From Heyndrickxia sporothermodurans (GTDB lineage Bacteria > Bacillota > Bacilli > Bacillales > Bacillaceae_C), in the NCBI GenBank assembly GCA_016756695.1, contig CP066701.1, forward strand, positions 1,505,001-1,560,000: a DNA stretch of 55,000 bases, read 5' to 3'. Under the pieces are notes generated by a model. The model saw only the letters and a list, made by a program, of their open reading frames with translations. It ran no database searches and was not told the origin of the DNA. This document shows positions 31,583 to 41,474 of this stretch, piece by piece. Each line of letters opens with the position of its first letter. The first letter of the stretch is position 1. A program made the position numbers and the translations under genes.

Positions 31583-32140
31583 ATGAAATTAATTGTTGGT
31601 TTAGGAAACCCCGGTCCTCAGTATGACCGAACAAGGCATAATATTGGTTTTGAAGTAATTGATGAATTGGCGAAACGTTTCCATACCCCATTAAATCAGA
31701 CAAAGTTTAAAGGTTTATATGCGTTGGTAAATAATTATGGGGAAAAATTCATTTTATTAAAGCCACTTACATATATGAATTTATCCGGTGAAAGCATACG
31801 TCCGCTTATGGACTATTATAATATTTCTATAGAAGATCTTGTCGTCATTTTTGATGACATGGATTTACCGGTAGGTAAAATACGCTTACGTCAAAAAGGA
31901 AGTGCGGGTGGACATAATGGAATTAAATCCACGATTGCCCATTTAGGAACACAGAATTTTAATCGAATTCGAATTGGAATCAATCGTCCCGAAAATGGAA
32001 TGTCCGTCCCTGATTATGTGTTAGGGAAGTTTAGGAAGGATGAATGGGAGGTAATACAAACTACCATCCAAAAAAGTGCGGATGCATGTGAAGAATGGCT
32101 AAAGAAACCTTTTCTTGAGGTAATGAATAATTATAATTAA
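31583..32140 (+). CDS. pth: Peptidyl-tRNA hydrolase
   Basis: Releases tRNA from peptidyl-tRNA that drops off the ribosome; called spoVC in B. subtilis. The 185-residue protein has [17 protein letters not shown] (catalytic His19, Asn9), [11 protein letters not shown] and IFDDMDLP with [11 protein letters not shown], all substrate-site motifs. AGAGGTG precedes ATG 31583. The right insertion element ends only 77 bases upstream, so any read-through from ctc is broken and pth must rely on a promoter in or after the element. Confidence 0.97.
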   Translation: MKLIVGLGNPGPQYDRTRHNIGFEVIDELAKRFHTPLNQTKFKGLYALVNNYGEKFILLKPLTYMNLSGESIRPLMDYYNISIEDLVVIFDDMDLPVGKIRLRQKGSAGGHNGIKSTIAHLGTQNFNRIRIGINRPENGMSVPDYVLGKFRKDEWEVIQTTIQKSADACEEWLKKPFLEVMNNYN

Positions 32141-32149
32141 GCTTGGCGT

Positions 32150-32179
32150 GAATAACTCCCTATTAACAGGTTAATACTA
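32150..32179 (+). promoter_or_regulatory. Forespore (sigmaF/sigmaG-type) promoter candidate for fin
   Basis: GAATA (32150-32154), 18 bases, then AATACTA (32173-32179), which differs from the sigmaG -10 CATNNTA at one base. fin is a forespore gene in B. subtilis. Confidence 0.45.
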
Positions 32180-32211
32180 AATAAAAAGTACTGTTGATAG
32201 GGGGCCTCAAT

Positions 32212-32442
32212 ATGGCGATTCATTATTTTTGCCGCCATTGTGGTACAAATATAGGAAGTATTGACCATCAATCACTTCATTCAAAACAAATTGGAATTGA
32301 TACGTTAACAAATGAAGAGAGACAGGAAATGGTTTCATATGAATCAGATGGGAATATTCATATCCATTCCATATGTGAGGACTGCCAAGAGGCATTTGAA
32401 AGAAGTCCAAACTTACATGAATATGATTATTTGATTCATTAA
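32212..32442 (+). CDS. fin: Anti-sigma factor Fin (YabK)
   Basis: A 76-residue forespore protein that binds RNA polymerase to switch off sigmaF and allow sigmaG to take over. Two zinc-type CXXC pairs (CRHC near residue 7 and CEDC near residue 58) and the conserved IDTLTNEERQEMVSYESDGNIH segment identify it. ATG 32212 follows AGGGGGCC; a longer frame starting six codons upstream overlaps that site. It lies between pth and mfd as in B. subtilis. Confidence 0.94.
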   Translation: MAIHYFCRHCGTNIGSIDHQSLHSKQIGIDTLTNEERQEMVSYESDGNIHIHSICEDCQEAFERSPNLHEYDYLIH

Positions 32443-32444
32443 CC

Positions 32445-32473
32445 GCTTTGGGGAAAAGCTCCAAAGCATTTTT
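32445..32473 (+). terminator. Terminator after fin
   Basis: GCTTTGG pairs with CCAAAGC (32461-32467), followed by ATTTTT. Confidence 0.75.
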
Positions 32474-32529
32474 CTGTTTGGATTATTAAAGATAAAATAA
32501 ATTCTATTTTGGAGGGAGGGGCTATTAGT

Positions 32530-35500
32530 TTGAAAGATTTACAAAAGATTATTTTACAGCAAGATGAAATGGACTCAGTAATCTCAGGTATTGAGGCAGG
32601 TTTGAAGGAACAACTTATTGCCGGTCTATCAGGCTCATCAAGGGCATTGTTTATTGCGTCTATTTATCAAAAAGTAGATCAGCAATTAATCATTGTTACT
32701 CATAATTTACTTCAAGCTCAAAAATTATATGAAGATTTGCAAAGCTTTATTGATGAAAATATGCTTTATTTATATCCTGCAAATGAATTGATTGCAGCTG
32801 AAATTGGCATTGCCAGTCCAGAGTTAAAAGGACAAAGGATTGAAGCCCTAAACTTTATGACTTCTAAGGCAAAAGGGATTGTCATTGTTCCTATGGCAGG
32901 ATTGCGGAGGATTCTCCCATCCCCAACAATTTGGAAAAAATATCAACTGTCATTCAAAATTGGGCAGGAAATTGATTTAGAAAATATATTAAACAATTTA
33001 ATTATTATGGGTTATCAAAGAAATGAGATGGTGAGCGCTCCGGGAGAATTCAGTCTTCGGGGAGGAATACTTGATCTTTACCCATTAACAGAAGCAAACC
33101 CAGTTCGTATAGAACTTTTTGATACTGAAATTGATTCTATTCGTTTATTTTCACTTGAAAATCAAAAATCCCTTACAAAAGTAGAGGAGATTATTATTGG
33201 GCCTGCTACGGAATCGCCAATCGATCCTGAAAAGTTACTAGTAGTGGCAGATAAGTTAGAAAAGAATTTAGCGAATACTTTAAAAAAGGTTAAAAAGGAT
33301 TCAGCAAAAGAACTGTTAGTTCAAAATATTGGCTATGATATCGAAATGCTTCGCAATAAACAAAAACCGGAACAATTTTTTAAATATACATCATTAGCCT
33401 ATGAAACTCCTACTAGTTTACTAGATTATGCTTCAGGTGATGGTATATTAGTTTTTGATGAATATAGTCGGATCCAAGAAATAAATGATCGGTTATTGAA
33501 TGAAGAAGCAGAGTGGTTTACTTCAATGCTGGAAGATGGGCAAATTGTGCATGATATTGAGGTGTCACATAGTTTATCAAAACTATTAGTTCAAACCACT
33601 CTTTCTCGTATTTACTTGTCATTATTTTTACGCCATATTCCTAACACAAGCCCACAAAATATTCTTAATATTACTTGTAGACCTATGCAAAATTTCCACG
33701 GACAAATGCACGTATTAAAGTCTGAAATTGACCGTTGGAAAAAAGGCCATTACACAGTTATTTTTCTTGGAAGTGATAAAAACCGTGTAAATAAATTACA
33801 TAGTGTCTTAGAGGATTATGAAATCGAAGCTGCAGTTATCGAAGATAAAGGTAAGGTTTTGCAAAATCATATACAAGTGATTGAAGGAACTTTAAATACT
33901 GGTTTTGAACTATCCATGATGAAATTGGCAGTCATTACAGAAGAAGAACTTTTTAACAAAAGTAAGAAAAAAACAAAAAACAGACAAAGATTGTCTAACG
34001 CGGAAAAAATTAAAAGCTATTCAGAGCTCAAAGTAGGCGACTATGTTGTTCATGTGAATCATGGGATAGGAAAATATTTAGGAATAGAAACGTTAGTCAT
34101 TAACGGTATTCATAAAGATTATCTACATTTAAGATATCAAGGGAATGATAAACTCTATGTACCTGTTGAACAAATAGAATTGGTTCAAAAATATGTAGGT
34201 TCTGAAGGAAAAGAACCAAAGATTTATAAATTAGGTGGTAGTGACTGGAAGCGTGTGAAGAAAAAAGTTCAATCATCTGTTCAGGATATCGCGGATGATT
34301 TAATTAAGCTCTACGCAGAAAGGGAAGCCGCAAAAGGGTACGCTTTTTCACCTGATGGGGATTTACAAAGAGAATTTGAAACATCTTTCCCATATCAACC
34401 GACAGAGGACCAACTTCGTTCTGTGCAAGAAATTAAGCATGACATGGAGAGGGAACGGCCAATGGATCGTTTATTATGCGGTGATGTTGGTTATGGAAAA
34501 ACGGAAGTAGCAATTCGCGCCGCATTTAAAGCGATTATGGATGGTAAGCAAGTAGCTTTTTTAGTGCCAACTACAATATTAGCACAGCAACATTTTGAAA
34601 CAATTAAAGAGCGTTTTCAAGACTATCCAATCAACATTGGCCTATTGAGTCGCTTTCGAACGAAAAAACAGCAGACAGAAACATTAAAAGGGTTAAAAAA
34701 TGGTACGGTAGATATTGTTGTCGGGACACATCGACTTCTTTCAAAGGATGTTCAGTACCATGATTTAGGTTTATTAATTATTGACGAAGAACAACGTTTT
34801 GGCGTGACACATAAGGAAAAAATCAAGCAATTGAAAACAAATGTTGATGTATTAACATTAACAGCAACACCAATACCAAGAACGCTTCATATGTCTATGT
34901 TGGGGGTTCGGGATTTATCTGTGATTGAAACACCACCGGAAAACCGTTTTCCGGTTCAAACATATGTGATGGAGTATAATGGTCACTTCGTTCGCGAAGC
35001 TATCGAACGTGAATTATCCAGAAACGGACAAGTATATTTTCTATATAATAGAGTAGAAGATATTGCAAGAAAAGCGGAAGAAATATCGGCATTAGTCCCC
35101 GATGCACGGGTAACGTTTGCTCATGGTCAAATGACAGAAGGAGAATTGGAGTCAGTTATATTAAGCTTCTTAGAGGGCGAATACGATGTCTTAGTAACGA
35201 CAACAATTATTGAAACAGGTGTGGATATCCCTAATGTAAACACGTTAATTGTGTATGATGCGGATCGGATGGGCTTATCCCAATTGTATCAATTACGTGG
35301 CCGTGTTGGTCGTTCAAATCGGGTTGCATATGCTTATTTTACGTATCGAAAAGATAAAGTTCTAACCGAAGTATCTGAGAAGAGATTGCAAGCGATTAAA
35401 GAATTTACTGAACTAGGTTCCGGTTTTAAAATTGCCATGCGAGATTTATCGATACGTGGTGCCGGAAATATTCTTGGTGCCCAGCAACATGGATTTATTG

Positions 35501-36060
35501 ATTCCGTAGGATTTGATCTTTATTCTCAAATGTTAAAAGAGGCAATTGAGGAACGGAAAGGGCAAGGACAAACGACCAAACCTTCATTTGAAGTGGAATT
35601 AGAAATAGATGCCTATATACCGGATACGTATATTGCCGATGGTCATCAAAAAATTGAGATGTATAAAAGGTTTAGAGGAATCACTACTCTAGAAGAAGTT
35701 GAAGAGTTAAAGGAAGAGATGATTGATAGATTTGGTGATTATCCATTACAGGTTGCACTTTTGTTTATGGTAGCTGAAATAAAGGTTTATGGATCAAGTG
35801 CAATGCTAGAGTCAATCAAACAAGTGAAACAACAAATCACTATTCTTATGTCAGAACAGGGAACAAAAAATGTGGATGGTCCGAAACTAGTTGAGGCTTT
35901 AAATAAATATGGACGATCTGTAGGTTTTGGTATGGATGGTAATAAACTAAAAATAACTCTAGCCATAAAGGGTCAAGAGCAAGAGAAATGGGTTTCTCTC
36001 GCATACCAAATTATAAAAGAGATAAAAGATGCAGTAAAAGAAGAGGAGCATGTCAGCTAA
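32530..36060 (+). CDS. mfd: Transcription-repair coupling factor Mfd
   Basis: DNA translocase that removes stalled RNA polymerase and recruits UvrA. Order of domains: UvrB-like damage domain (1-330), RNA-polymerase-interaction domain (about 490-560, YVVHVNHGIGKYLGIE), then SF2 helicase. Helicase motifs are Walker A GDVGYGKTE near 650, DEEQ near 750, TATPIPRTL, and motif VI QLRGRVGR. The TRCF C-terminal domain follows. TTG 32530 is chosen, behind GGAGGGAGG; an earlier TTG overlaps that site. It gives 1176 residues, as usual for Mfd. Confidence 0.97.
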   Translation: MKDLQKIILQQDEMDSVISGIEAGLKEQLIAGLSGSSRALFIASIYQKVDQQLIIVTHNLLQAQKLYEDLQSFIDENMLYLYPANELIAAEIGIASPELKGQRIEALNFMTSKAKGIVIVPMAGLRRILPSPTIWKKYQLSFKIGQEIDLENILNNLIIMGYQRNEMVSAPGEFSLRGGILDLYPLTEANPVRIELFDTEIDSIRLFSLENQKSLTKVEEIIIGPATESPIDPEKLLVVADKLEKNLANTLKKVKKDSAKELLVQNIGYDIEMLRNKQKPEQFFKYTSLAYETPTSLLDYASGDGILVFDEYSRIQEINDRLLNEEAEWFTSMLEDGQIVHDIEVSHSLSKLLVQTTLSRIYLSLFLRHIPNTSPQNILNITCRPMQNFHGQMHVLKSEIDRWKKGHYTVIFLGSDKNRVNKLHSVLEDYEIEAAVIEDKGKVLQNHIQVIEGTLNTGFELSMMKLAVITEEELFNKSKKKTKNRQRLSNAEKIKSYSELKVGDYVVHVNHGIGKYLGIETLVINGIHKDYLHLRYQGNDKLYVPVEQIELVQKYVGSEGKEPKIYKLGGSDWKRVKKKVQSSVQDIADDLIKLYAEREAAKGYAFSPDGDLQREFETSFPYQPTEDQLRSVQEIKHDMERERPMDRLLCGDVGYGKTEVAIRAAFKAIMDGKQVAFLVPTTILAQQHFETIKERFQDYPINIGLLSRFRTKKQQTETLKGLKNGTVDIVVGTHRLLSKDVQYHDLGLLIIDEEQRFGVTHKEKIKQLKTNVDVLTLTATPIPRTLHMSMLGVRDLSVIETPPENRFPVQTYVMEYNGHFVREAIERELSRNGQVYFLYNRVEDIARKAEEISALVPDARVTFAHGQMTEGELESVILSFLEGEYDVLVTTTIIETGVDIPNVNTLIVYDADRMGLSQLYQLRGRVGRSNRVAYAYFTYRKDKVLTEVSEKRLQAIKEFTELGSGFKIAMRDLSIRGAGNILGAQQHGFIDSVGFDLYSQMLKEAIEERKGQGQTTKPSFEVELEIDAYIPDTYIADGHQKIEMYKRFRGITTLEEVEELKEEMIDRFGDYPLQVALLFMVAEIKVYGSSAMLESIKQVKQQITILMSEQGTKNVDGPKLVEALNKYGRSVGFGMDGNKLKITLAIKGQEQEKWVSLAYQIIKEIKDAVKEEEHVS

Positions 36061-36075
36061 TGATATGCTCTTTTT
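36046..36075 (+). terminator. Terminator overlapping the mfd stop codon
   Basis: GAGCAT pairs with ATGCTC (36065-36070), then TTTTT. Confidence 0.6.
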
Positions 36076-36162
36076 CATATTAATGTTTTTTATCTAAAAA
36101 ATAGGGAAAAGAAGATTAAGGATTTATTTTTTTCAAAAAGAAGCAGAAAATATAAGTCATAT

Positions 36163-36191
36163 GTATAGAACTTTTTAGATGTAAGATACTA
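36163..36191 (+). promoter_or_regulatory. SigmaG-type promoter of spoVT
   Basis: GTATA (36163-36167), 17 bases, then GATACTA (36185-36191), one mismatch from CATNNTA. spoVT is sigmaG-dependent in B. subtilis. Confidence 0.6.
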
Positions 36192-36276
36192 ATGACAACA
36201 AAGGGAAAAGATTCAATTAAATCCATAGTAATAAAATAATGTAAAAAATCATCTGATGAAAGTGAGGCAACATAAG

Positions 36277-36813
36277 GTGAAAGCAACTGGTATTGTTCGT
36301 CGAATTGATGATTTAGGAAGAGTGGTTATTCCAAAGGAAATCCGTAGAACTCTCCGAATTCGTGAAGGAGATCCATTAGAAATTTTTGTGGACCGCGATG
36401 GAGAAGTGATTCTTAAAAAGTATTCACCAATTAGTGAATTAAGTGATTTTGCGAAAGAATATGCAGAGGCCTTATATGACAGTTTATCCTGCCAGGTGTT
36501 AATCTGTGATCGGGATGCGGTTATCTCTGTTGCAGGTGGATCCAAAAAGGATTATTTGAATAAAAACATCGGCGAAAAAGTGGAAAAAGTAATGGATGAT
36601 CGAAATCCACTTCTAGTAACGCAAAAAGGACAAGCGGCCCTTGTGGAAGGAGTAGAAGAGGAGTTGGCCTCTTATACTGTTTCACCAATTATTGCAAATG
36701 GGGATCCGATTGGAGCAGTTATCCTATTCTCTAAAGACCGAACTCTAGGTGAAGTGGAACAAAAGGCAGCAGAAACTGCTTCTGGGTTTTTAGCTAGACA
36801 AATGGAACATTAA
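36277..36813 (+). CDS. spoVT: Stage V sporulation protein T
   Basis: AbrB-type transcription factor active in the forespore with sigmaG. Residues 1-50 (KATGIVRRIDDLGRVVIPKE, RTLRIREGDPLEIFVD) are the swapped-hairpin DNA-binding domain. Residues 55-178 form a GAF domain ending in GPIGAV-like GDPIGAVILFSKD and SGFLARQMEH. The GTG at 36277 gives the known 178-residue form; an in-frame ATG seven codons upstream lacks homologue support. Confidence 0.96.
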   Translation: MKATGIVRRIDDLGRVVIPKEIRRTLRIREGDPLEIFVDRDGEVILKKYSPISELSDFAKEYAEALYDSLSCQVLICDRDAVISVAGGSKKDYLNKNIGEKVEKVMDDRNPLLVTQKGQAALVEGVEEELASYTVSPIIANGDPIGAVILFSKDRTLGEVEQKAAETASGFLARQMEH

Positions 36814-36863
36814 AAAACGAACGTTACATACAAAAGGTATGTACTACGATCCCGATCTTTTTT

Positions 36864-36895
36864 AAAGAAGCAGTCATTCCTGCTTCTTTTTTTTC
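36864..36895 (+). terminator. Terminator after spoVT
   Basis: AAAGAAGCAG pairs with CTGCTTCTTT (36880-36889), 6-base loop, then a T run. Confidence 0.9.
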
Positions 36896-36900
36896 TGTTA

Positions 36901-36909
36901 TGCTATAAT
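36901..36909 (+). promoter_or_regulatory. Extended -10 element before the spoVB-like gene
   Basis: TGCTATAAT is an extended -10 (TGnTATAAT) 28 bases before the start codon. No good -35 is seen. Confidence 0.45.
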
Positions 36910-36936
36910 ACATAGGATTTGAATAAATGAGGTAGG

Positions 36937-38508
36937 TTGAAAAAATTGCCTTTTGATAACTCAAGATTATTACTTAAGGGAGCATTTATTTTAACAATTG
37001 CGGCAACTATTACAAAAATATTAAGTGCCGTTTATCGTGTTCCCTTTCAAAATATAGTTGGTGATATTGGATTTTATATTTATCAACAGGTGTATCCAAT
37101 TTATGGTCTAGCGATTGCATTAACCACATATGGTTTTCCTGTTATCATATCAAAATTAGTTGCTGAAGCTGAAGCCACTAAGGAAATGGATAGTCGTCAG
37201 ATCGTTTATATATCGTTCCTGCTACTTGGCATATTTGGACTTTTTACTTTTTTGTTCGTCTTCTTTGGTTCCGATTTTATAGCAGGTTGGATGGGAGATA
37301 AGCAATTAACATCATTGATAAAAATCGTATCCTTTTCATTTTTGCTTGTTCCGTTTATCTCTACGATTCGCGGTTATTTCCAAGGGAAAGGGAACATGAT
37401 GCCGACTGCAATTTCACAAGTGCAAGAGCAGTTCATTCGGGTAATCTTTATCCTTTTACTAGCGTCTATTTTAGTGAAGAATGGTTCTTCCCTTTATAAA
37501 GTTGGAAGCGGCACAGTATTCAGCTCTATTATTGGCAGTTTGGCGGCATTGATGACATTATTTATTTTTTACTTTCGACATAAGGGAAGTAATGTGAAGT
37601 TTCGTACAAGCGGATTTACATTTGTAGCCAAAAGGTTGTTGATACAAGGGTTGGCTATATGTATTAGTGGGGCACTTCTTATTTTGTTCCAGTTTGTTGA
37701 TTCACTAAATATTTATTCTTTATTAGTTAAATCGGGTATGGAAATTGACCAAGCGAAGGGACTTAAGGGGATATATGACAGAGGGCAGCCGTTAATTCAA
37801 TTAGGTACAGTCGTTGCGACATCTTTTTCCTTAACACTTGTACCGGCATTGACCTCAAGTAGAACATCAATAGGGGAAGCTGACTTTTTTGATAAAATTG
37901 GATTGGCTATAAAAATTAGTGTAATTGTCGGATTAGGAGCAACAGTAGGCATCATTTGTATCATGGAACCAACAAACATCATGTTGTTTTCTACTAACGA
38001 TGGTACGAAAGTTCTTCAAGTTTTTTCAATTTCAATACTCTTCAGCTCAATGATTTTAACGATGTCCGGTATATTACAAGGAATAGGATTAATTAAGGAT
38101 TCGGCGATATATGTGCTTATCGGAGTGGCTGTGAAGTATTTTGGAAACTATTTATTCATTCCTAAATATGGGACAATAGGTGCGAGTTTATCAACAGTTA
38201 TTGCCTTAATAGTAATCTTAGTATTGTGTATATATAAGCTGAAAAAGATGGGTATACAATTATTAGCTTATTCTTTTTACGCAAAAGTTATTGTAAGTGC
38301 GTTATTTATGGCATTTATTTTGCATCTTTGGACGGCCTTATTTTTTTATTTTAACCTGACGAGTAGATTATGGAGCACGATTAATGCTTTAGGCGGTGTA
38401 ATGGTTGGAGGGATTGTTTATCTATTCATGGTAAAGGTGTTAAAACTGTTAAATGAAAAGGAATTAGGGAGCATCCCATTTGGGAAACATTTTAAACATA
38501 CGAAGTAA
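36937..38508 (+). CDS. yabM: SpoVB/MurJ-like polysaccharide exporter (YabM)
   Basis: Integral membrane protein of the MOP flippase superfamily (RfbX/SpoVB group), 523 residues with about 14 hydrophobic segments spread from residue 12 to 505. SpoVB/YabM relatives are implicated in lipid-linked precursor flipping, but the substrate of this paralogue is not known from sequence. Conserved N-terminus: TITKILSAVYRVPFQNIVGDIGFYIYQQVYPIYG. The TTG at 36937 follows GAGGTAGG. mazG begins 20 bases downstream, so the two are co-transcribed. Confidence 0.87.
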   Translation: MKKLPFDNSRLLLKGAFILTIAATITKILSAVYRVPFQNIVGDIGFYIYQQVYPIYGLAIALTTYGFPVIISKLVAEAEATKEMDSRQIVYISFLLLGIFGLFTFLFVFFGSDFIAGWMGDKQLTSLIKIVSFSFLLVPFISTIRGYFQGKGNMMPTAISQVQEQFIRVIFILLLASILVKNGSSLYKVGSGTVFSSIIGSLAALMTLFIFYFRHKGSNVKFRTSGFTFVAKRLLIQGLAICISGALLILFQFVDSLNIYSLLVKSGMEIDQAKGLKGIYDRGQPLIQLGTVVATSFSLTLVPALTSSRTSIGEADFFDKIGLAIKISVIVGLGATVGIICIMEPTNIMLFSTNDGTKVLQVFSISILFSSMILTMSGILQGIGLIKDSAIYVLIGVAVKYFGNYLFIPKYGTIGASLSTVIALIVILVLCIYKLKKMGIQLLAYSFYAKVIVSALFMAFILHLWTALFFYFNLTSRLWSTINALGGVMVGGIVYLFMVKVLKLLNEKELGSIPFGKHFKHTK

Positions 38509-38528
38509 AACGAAGATGGAGGATTAGT

Positions 38529-39989
38529 ATGGCCAAACAGATCACAATTATAGGATTAGGTGCTGGAAACATGGAACAGCTCCCTCTTGGTGTGTACCGA
38601 TTATTAAAGGGTGATAATAAAATTTATCTACGAACAAAGGAACATCCCGTCATTCGCGAACTTGAAGGGGAAGGTTTGACTTATACAAGTTTTGATTATG
38701 TATATGAAAGACATGATCAATTTGAAGATGTGTACCAAGAGATAACTCAGCTTCTTTTGGGTGCTGCAAAAAGTGAAAATATCATTTATGGTGTTCCGGG
38801 TCATCCACTAGTTGCTGAAAAAACCGTTCAACTATTGATAGAAGAAGGACCAAAGCAAAATATAGAGATTACGATTGGTGGAGGGCAAAGCTTTATCGAC
38901 GCGTTATTTTCCGCTGTTAAAGCCGATCCAATTGAAGGCTTTCAGCTTTTAGATGGAACAGATTTACATTTACACGATATTCGTACGACGCAACACCTTA
39001 TCATTGGTCAAGTATATGATGCGTATGTTGCTTCAGATGTGAAACTTACTTTAATGGAAAAATATCCGGATGACTACGAGGTAATCATCGTAACCGCAGC
39101 GGGCAGTGATAAAGAATTAATTCAAAAAGTACCTCTTTTTGAATTAGATCGACAAATTTCCTTAAATAATTTAACAAGTCTTTACATACCTCCGATGAAA
39201 GAATTATTACTAAAAGAATTTACTACGTTTAGAGAGATTATTTCTGAATTAAGAGGGCCAAATGGATGTCCGTGGGATAAAAAGCAGACCCATCAATCAT
39301 TGAAAAAATATTTAATTGAAGAATCGTATGAATTACTAGAAGCGATTGATGAAGACGATATTGATCATATGATAGAAGAGCTTGGGGATGTTCTTCTACA
39401 GGTCATGCTCCATTCACAAATTGGTGAGGATGAAGGAATGTTTTCTATTGACGATGTAATTGAAAGTATTTCTGAAAAGATGATTCGAAGACATCCCCAT
39501 GTGTTTGGTGATCGGAATGTTTCAAATGCTGAAGAGGTTGTGAAAAATTGGAATGAAATAAAGGCGGAGGAAAAAGGCAAGGATGAGCGTGAGACGTCCA
39601 TCGTCAATCAGGCGGGAAAAGGACTACCGGCAATTATTCGAGCGTTTAATTTGCAAAAACATGCTTCTAAATTAGGCTTTGATTGGGACCATGCAAAGGA
39701 TGCATGGGAAAAAGTTCATGAGGAAATAAAGGAATTTGAAATAGAAATGACGAATGAACATAAAGAGAATCAGCTTGAGGAGTTGGGTGATCTTTTATTT
39801 GCAATCGTTAATGCGGCTCGTCTTTTATCTATTCATCCGGAAGAAGCACTTGAAATGGCTAATCAAAAGTTTATTAGACGGTTTTCCTATATTGAAAATT
39901 ATGTAAAGAATAGCGGAAAACCTTTTCGAGCATTCACATTAGATGAATTAGACCGTATTTGGAACGAAGCGAAAGTCAAAGGATTATAA
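38529..39989 (+). CDS. mazG: Nucleoside triphosphate pyrophosphohydrolase MazG with N-terminal methylase-like domain (YabN)
   Basis: Fusion typical of Firmicutes. Residues 1-220 form a tetrapyrrole (corrin/porphyrin) methylase-like domain (TIIGLGAGNMEQLPLG, YGVPGHPLVAEKT). Two MazG modules follow: LRGPNGCPWDKKQTHQSLKKYLIEESYELLEAI with the EExxE metal motif near 275, and a second ELGDLLFAIVNAARLL near 420. MazG hydrolyses NTPs and removes aberrant nucleotides. ATG 38529 follows GGAGGAT. The 486-residue length matches YabN. Confidence 0.94.
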   Translation: MAKQITIIGLGAGNMEQLPLGVYRLLKGDNKIYLRTKEHPVIRELEGEGLTYTSFDYVYERHDQFEDVYQEITQLLLGAAKSENIIYGVPGHPLVAEKTVQLLIEEGPKQNIEITIGGGQSFIDALFSAVKADPIEGFQLLDGTDLHLHDIRTTQHLIIGQVYDAYVASDVKLTLMEKYPDDYEVIIVTAAGSDKELIQKVPLFELDRQISLNNLTSLYIPPMKELLLKEFTTFREIISELRGPNGCPWDKKQTHQSLKKYLIEESYELLEAIDEDDIDHMIEELGDVLLQVMLHSQIGEDEGMFSIDDVIESISEKMIRRHPHVFGDRNVSNAEEVVKNWNEIKAEEKGKDERETSIVNQAGKGLPAIIRAFNLQKHASKLGFDWDHAKDAWEKVHEEIKEFEIEMTNEHKENQLEELGDLLFAIVNAARLLSIHPEEALEMANQKFIRRFSYIENYVKNSGKPFRAFTLDELDRIWNEAKVKGL

Positions 39990-40025
39990 AAGAGCGACGT
40001 TAAGATTTTAAATGGGGTGATATAC

Positions 40026-40301
40026 ATGTCAACAATGCGTTTAGATAAATTTTTAAAGGTATCGAGGTTAATTAAGAGAAGAACATTAGCAAAAGAAGTA
40101 GCAGATCAGGGGAGAATTACAATAAATGGTATAACTGCAAAGGCAAGTTCGAATGTAAAGGTGGGAGATGAATTACAGGTTCGTTTTGGGCAAAAGCTTG
40201 TTACGGTAAAAATTACAAATCTCCAGGAATCTACACGTAAAGAGGATGCGGCAAATATGTATTCTATCCTTAAGGAAGAACGAATAAATGTAGAACAATA
40301 G
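40026..40301 (+). CDS. rqcP: RqcP (YabO), S4-domain ribosome quality control factor
   Basis: Small S4/Hsp15-like RNA-binding protein that works with RqcH in adding C-terminal Ala tails on stalled 50S-nascent-chain complexes. [28 protein letters not shown] at residues 4-31 is the S4 core, followed by [20 protein letters not shown] 40026 is chosen for its spacing from GGGGTGA; MRLDK at 40035 is also possible. 91 residues. A strong terminator follows. Confidence 0.95.
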   Translation: MSTMRLDKFLKVSRLIKRRTLAKEVADQGRITINGITAKASSNVKVGDELQVRFGQKLVTVKITNLQESTRKEDAANMYSILKEERINVEQ

Positions 40302-40302
40302 T

Positions 40303-40358
40303 AGGTTAACCAAAAAGTATTTTTATACGGTACTTTTTGGTTAACCTTTATTTTTTAG
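40303..40358 (+). terminator. Strong terminator after rqcP
   Basis: A perfect 17-bp stem (40303-40319 with 40331-40347), 11-base loop, then a T-rich tail. It separates mazG-rqcP from the sporulation pair yabP-yabQ. Confidence 0.92.
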
Positions 40359-40477
40359 TATCCCCCTGTATAAGTTTTTAAAAATAGGAAAGTTCTTTTT
40401 TTTAAAAGCTTGTCATACATATAATACAAAGCTTGTTCAATTAATTTAGAACTGCGTAATGAAAGTGGGGGAGTTTT

Positions 40478-40786
40478 TTGAATCAATATTATGATAGTTC
40501 ACCAAATAGTAAATCGACAACAACCCAAGAACATGACGTGATGATGAGAGGGAGGAAACTCTTAGATATTACTGGCGTTAAACAAGTGGAAAGTTTTGAT
40601 AATGAGGAATTTTTACTCGAAACAGTTATGGGCTTTTTATCGATTCGTGGTCAAAATCTGCAAATGAAAAACCTGGATGTTGATAAAGGGGTCGTATCCA
40701 TTAAAGGAAAGGTTTTCGATTTAGTCTATTTAGATGATCATCATGGAGAGAAAGCTAAAGGATTCTTTAGCAAAATATTTCGATGA
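40478..40786 (+). CDS. yabP: Spore coat/cortex-related protein YabP
   Basis: A 102-residue YabP-family sporulation protein required for sporulation in B. subtilis; biochemical role unknown. Conserved centre: LLDITGVKQVESFDNEEFLLETVMGFLSIRG and a basic C-terminus. The TTG at 40478 follows AAGTGGGGGAG. CATACATATAAT at 40414-40425 resembles a sigmaE -10, but no clear -35 is visible. It overlaps yabQ by 4 bases (ATGA). Confidence 0.9.
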   Translation: MNQYYDSSPNSKSTTTQEHDVMMRGRKLLDITGVKQVESFDNEEFLLETVMGFLSIRGQNLQMKNLDVDKGVVSIKGKVFDLVYLDDHHGEKAKGFFSKIFR

Positions 40787-41421
40787 GCTTGGCTACTCAA
40801 TTTTATACCATGCTTGCCATGATCTCCATGGGAAGCTTTTTTGGTGCCACCCTTGACACGTATAATCGATTTTTAAAGCGAAGTGTGAGGAAGCGTTGGA
40901 TTGTTTTTATTCATGATGTCATGTTTTGGTTATTGCAAGGCTTACTGATATTTTATATTTTGTTTTTGGTGAACTTTGGGGAAATCCGTTTTTACATTTT
41001 TGTTGCACTAGTCTGTGGTTTTGCTGCTTATCAAGCGTTAATGAAAACAACCTATCTTAAGCTATTGGAAACAATTATTAATATTACAATAGCAATCGTT
41101 TCATTTCTTAAAGACTTATTTACAACCATAATATACAATCCCTTAAAATGGATGATTATTTTATTTATTACGATTTTAGTCGGAATAGGAAAAGGTTCAT
41201 ATTCCCTTGTACAATTTATTCTTAAGATGATATTATTAATGGTAAAGATTCTATTTAAACCAATTATTTGGATTTGCAAAACTTTTTGGCGAGTATTCCC
41301 GACATCTGTTAAAAAATATATCGAAAAATTTTATAAAGGAATTGAAGGAACTGCAAAAAAAGGAACGAATAAATTAGTAAATGGTTTTAAATTCATTTTT
41401 GGTGTTAACAGAAATAAATAA
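40783..41421 (+). CDS. yabQ: Spore cortex biosynthesis protein YabQ
   Basis: Polytopic membrane protein of 212 residues needed for spore cortex formation; targeted to the forespore outer membrane in B. subtilis. Hydrophobic segments are at about 5-25, 42-62, 66-88 and 112-160, followed by a basic tail. The start codon overlaps the yabP stop (ATGA), so the pair is translationally coupled. The family N-terminus LATQFYTMLAMISMGSFFGATLDTYNR is clear. Confidence 0.92.
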   Translation: MSLATQFYTMLAMISMGSFFGATLDTYNRFLKRSVRKRWIVFIHDVMFWLLQGLLIFYILFLVNFGEIRFYIFVALVCGFAAYQALMKTTYLKLLETIINITIAIVSFLKDLFTTIIYNPLKWMIILFITILVGIGKGSYSLVQFILKMILLMVKILFKPIIWICKTFWRVFPTSVKKYIEKFYKGIEGTAKKGTNKLVNGFKFIFGVNRNK

Positions 41422-41474
41422 ACTGGCTTATCTTTAATAAGTATGTGCTCATTACTAGAAAAGGAGGGGTAGAA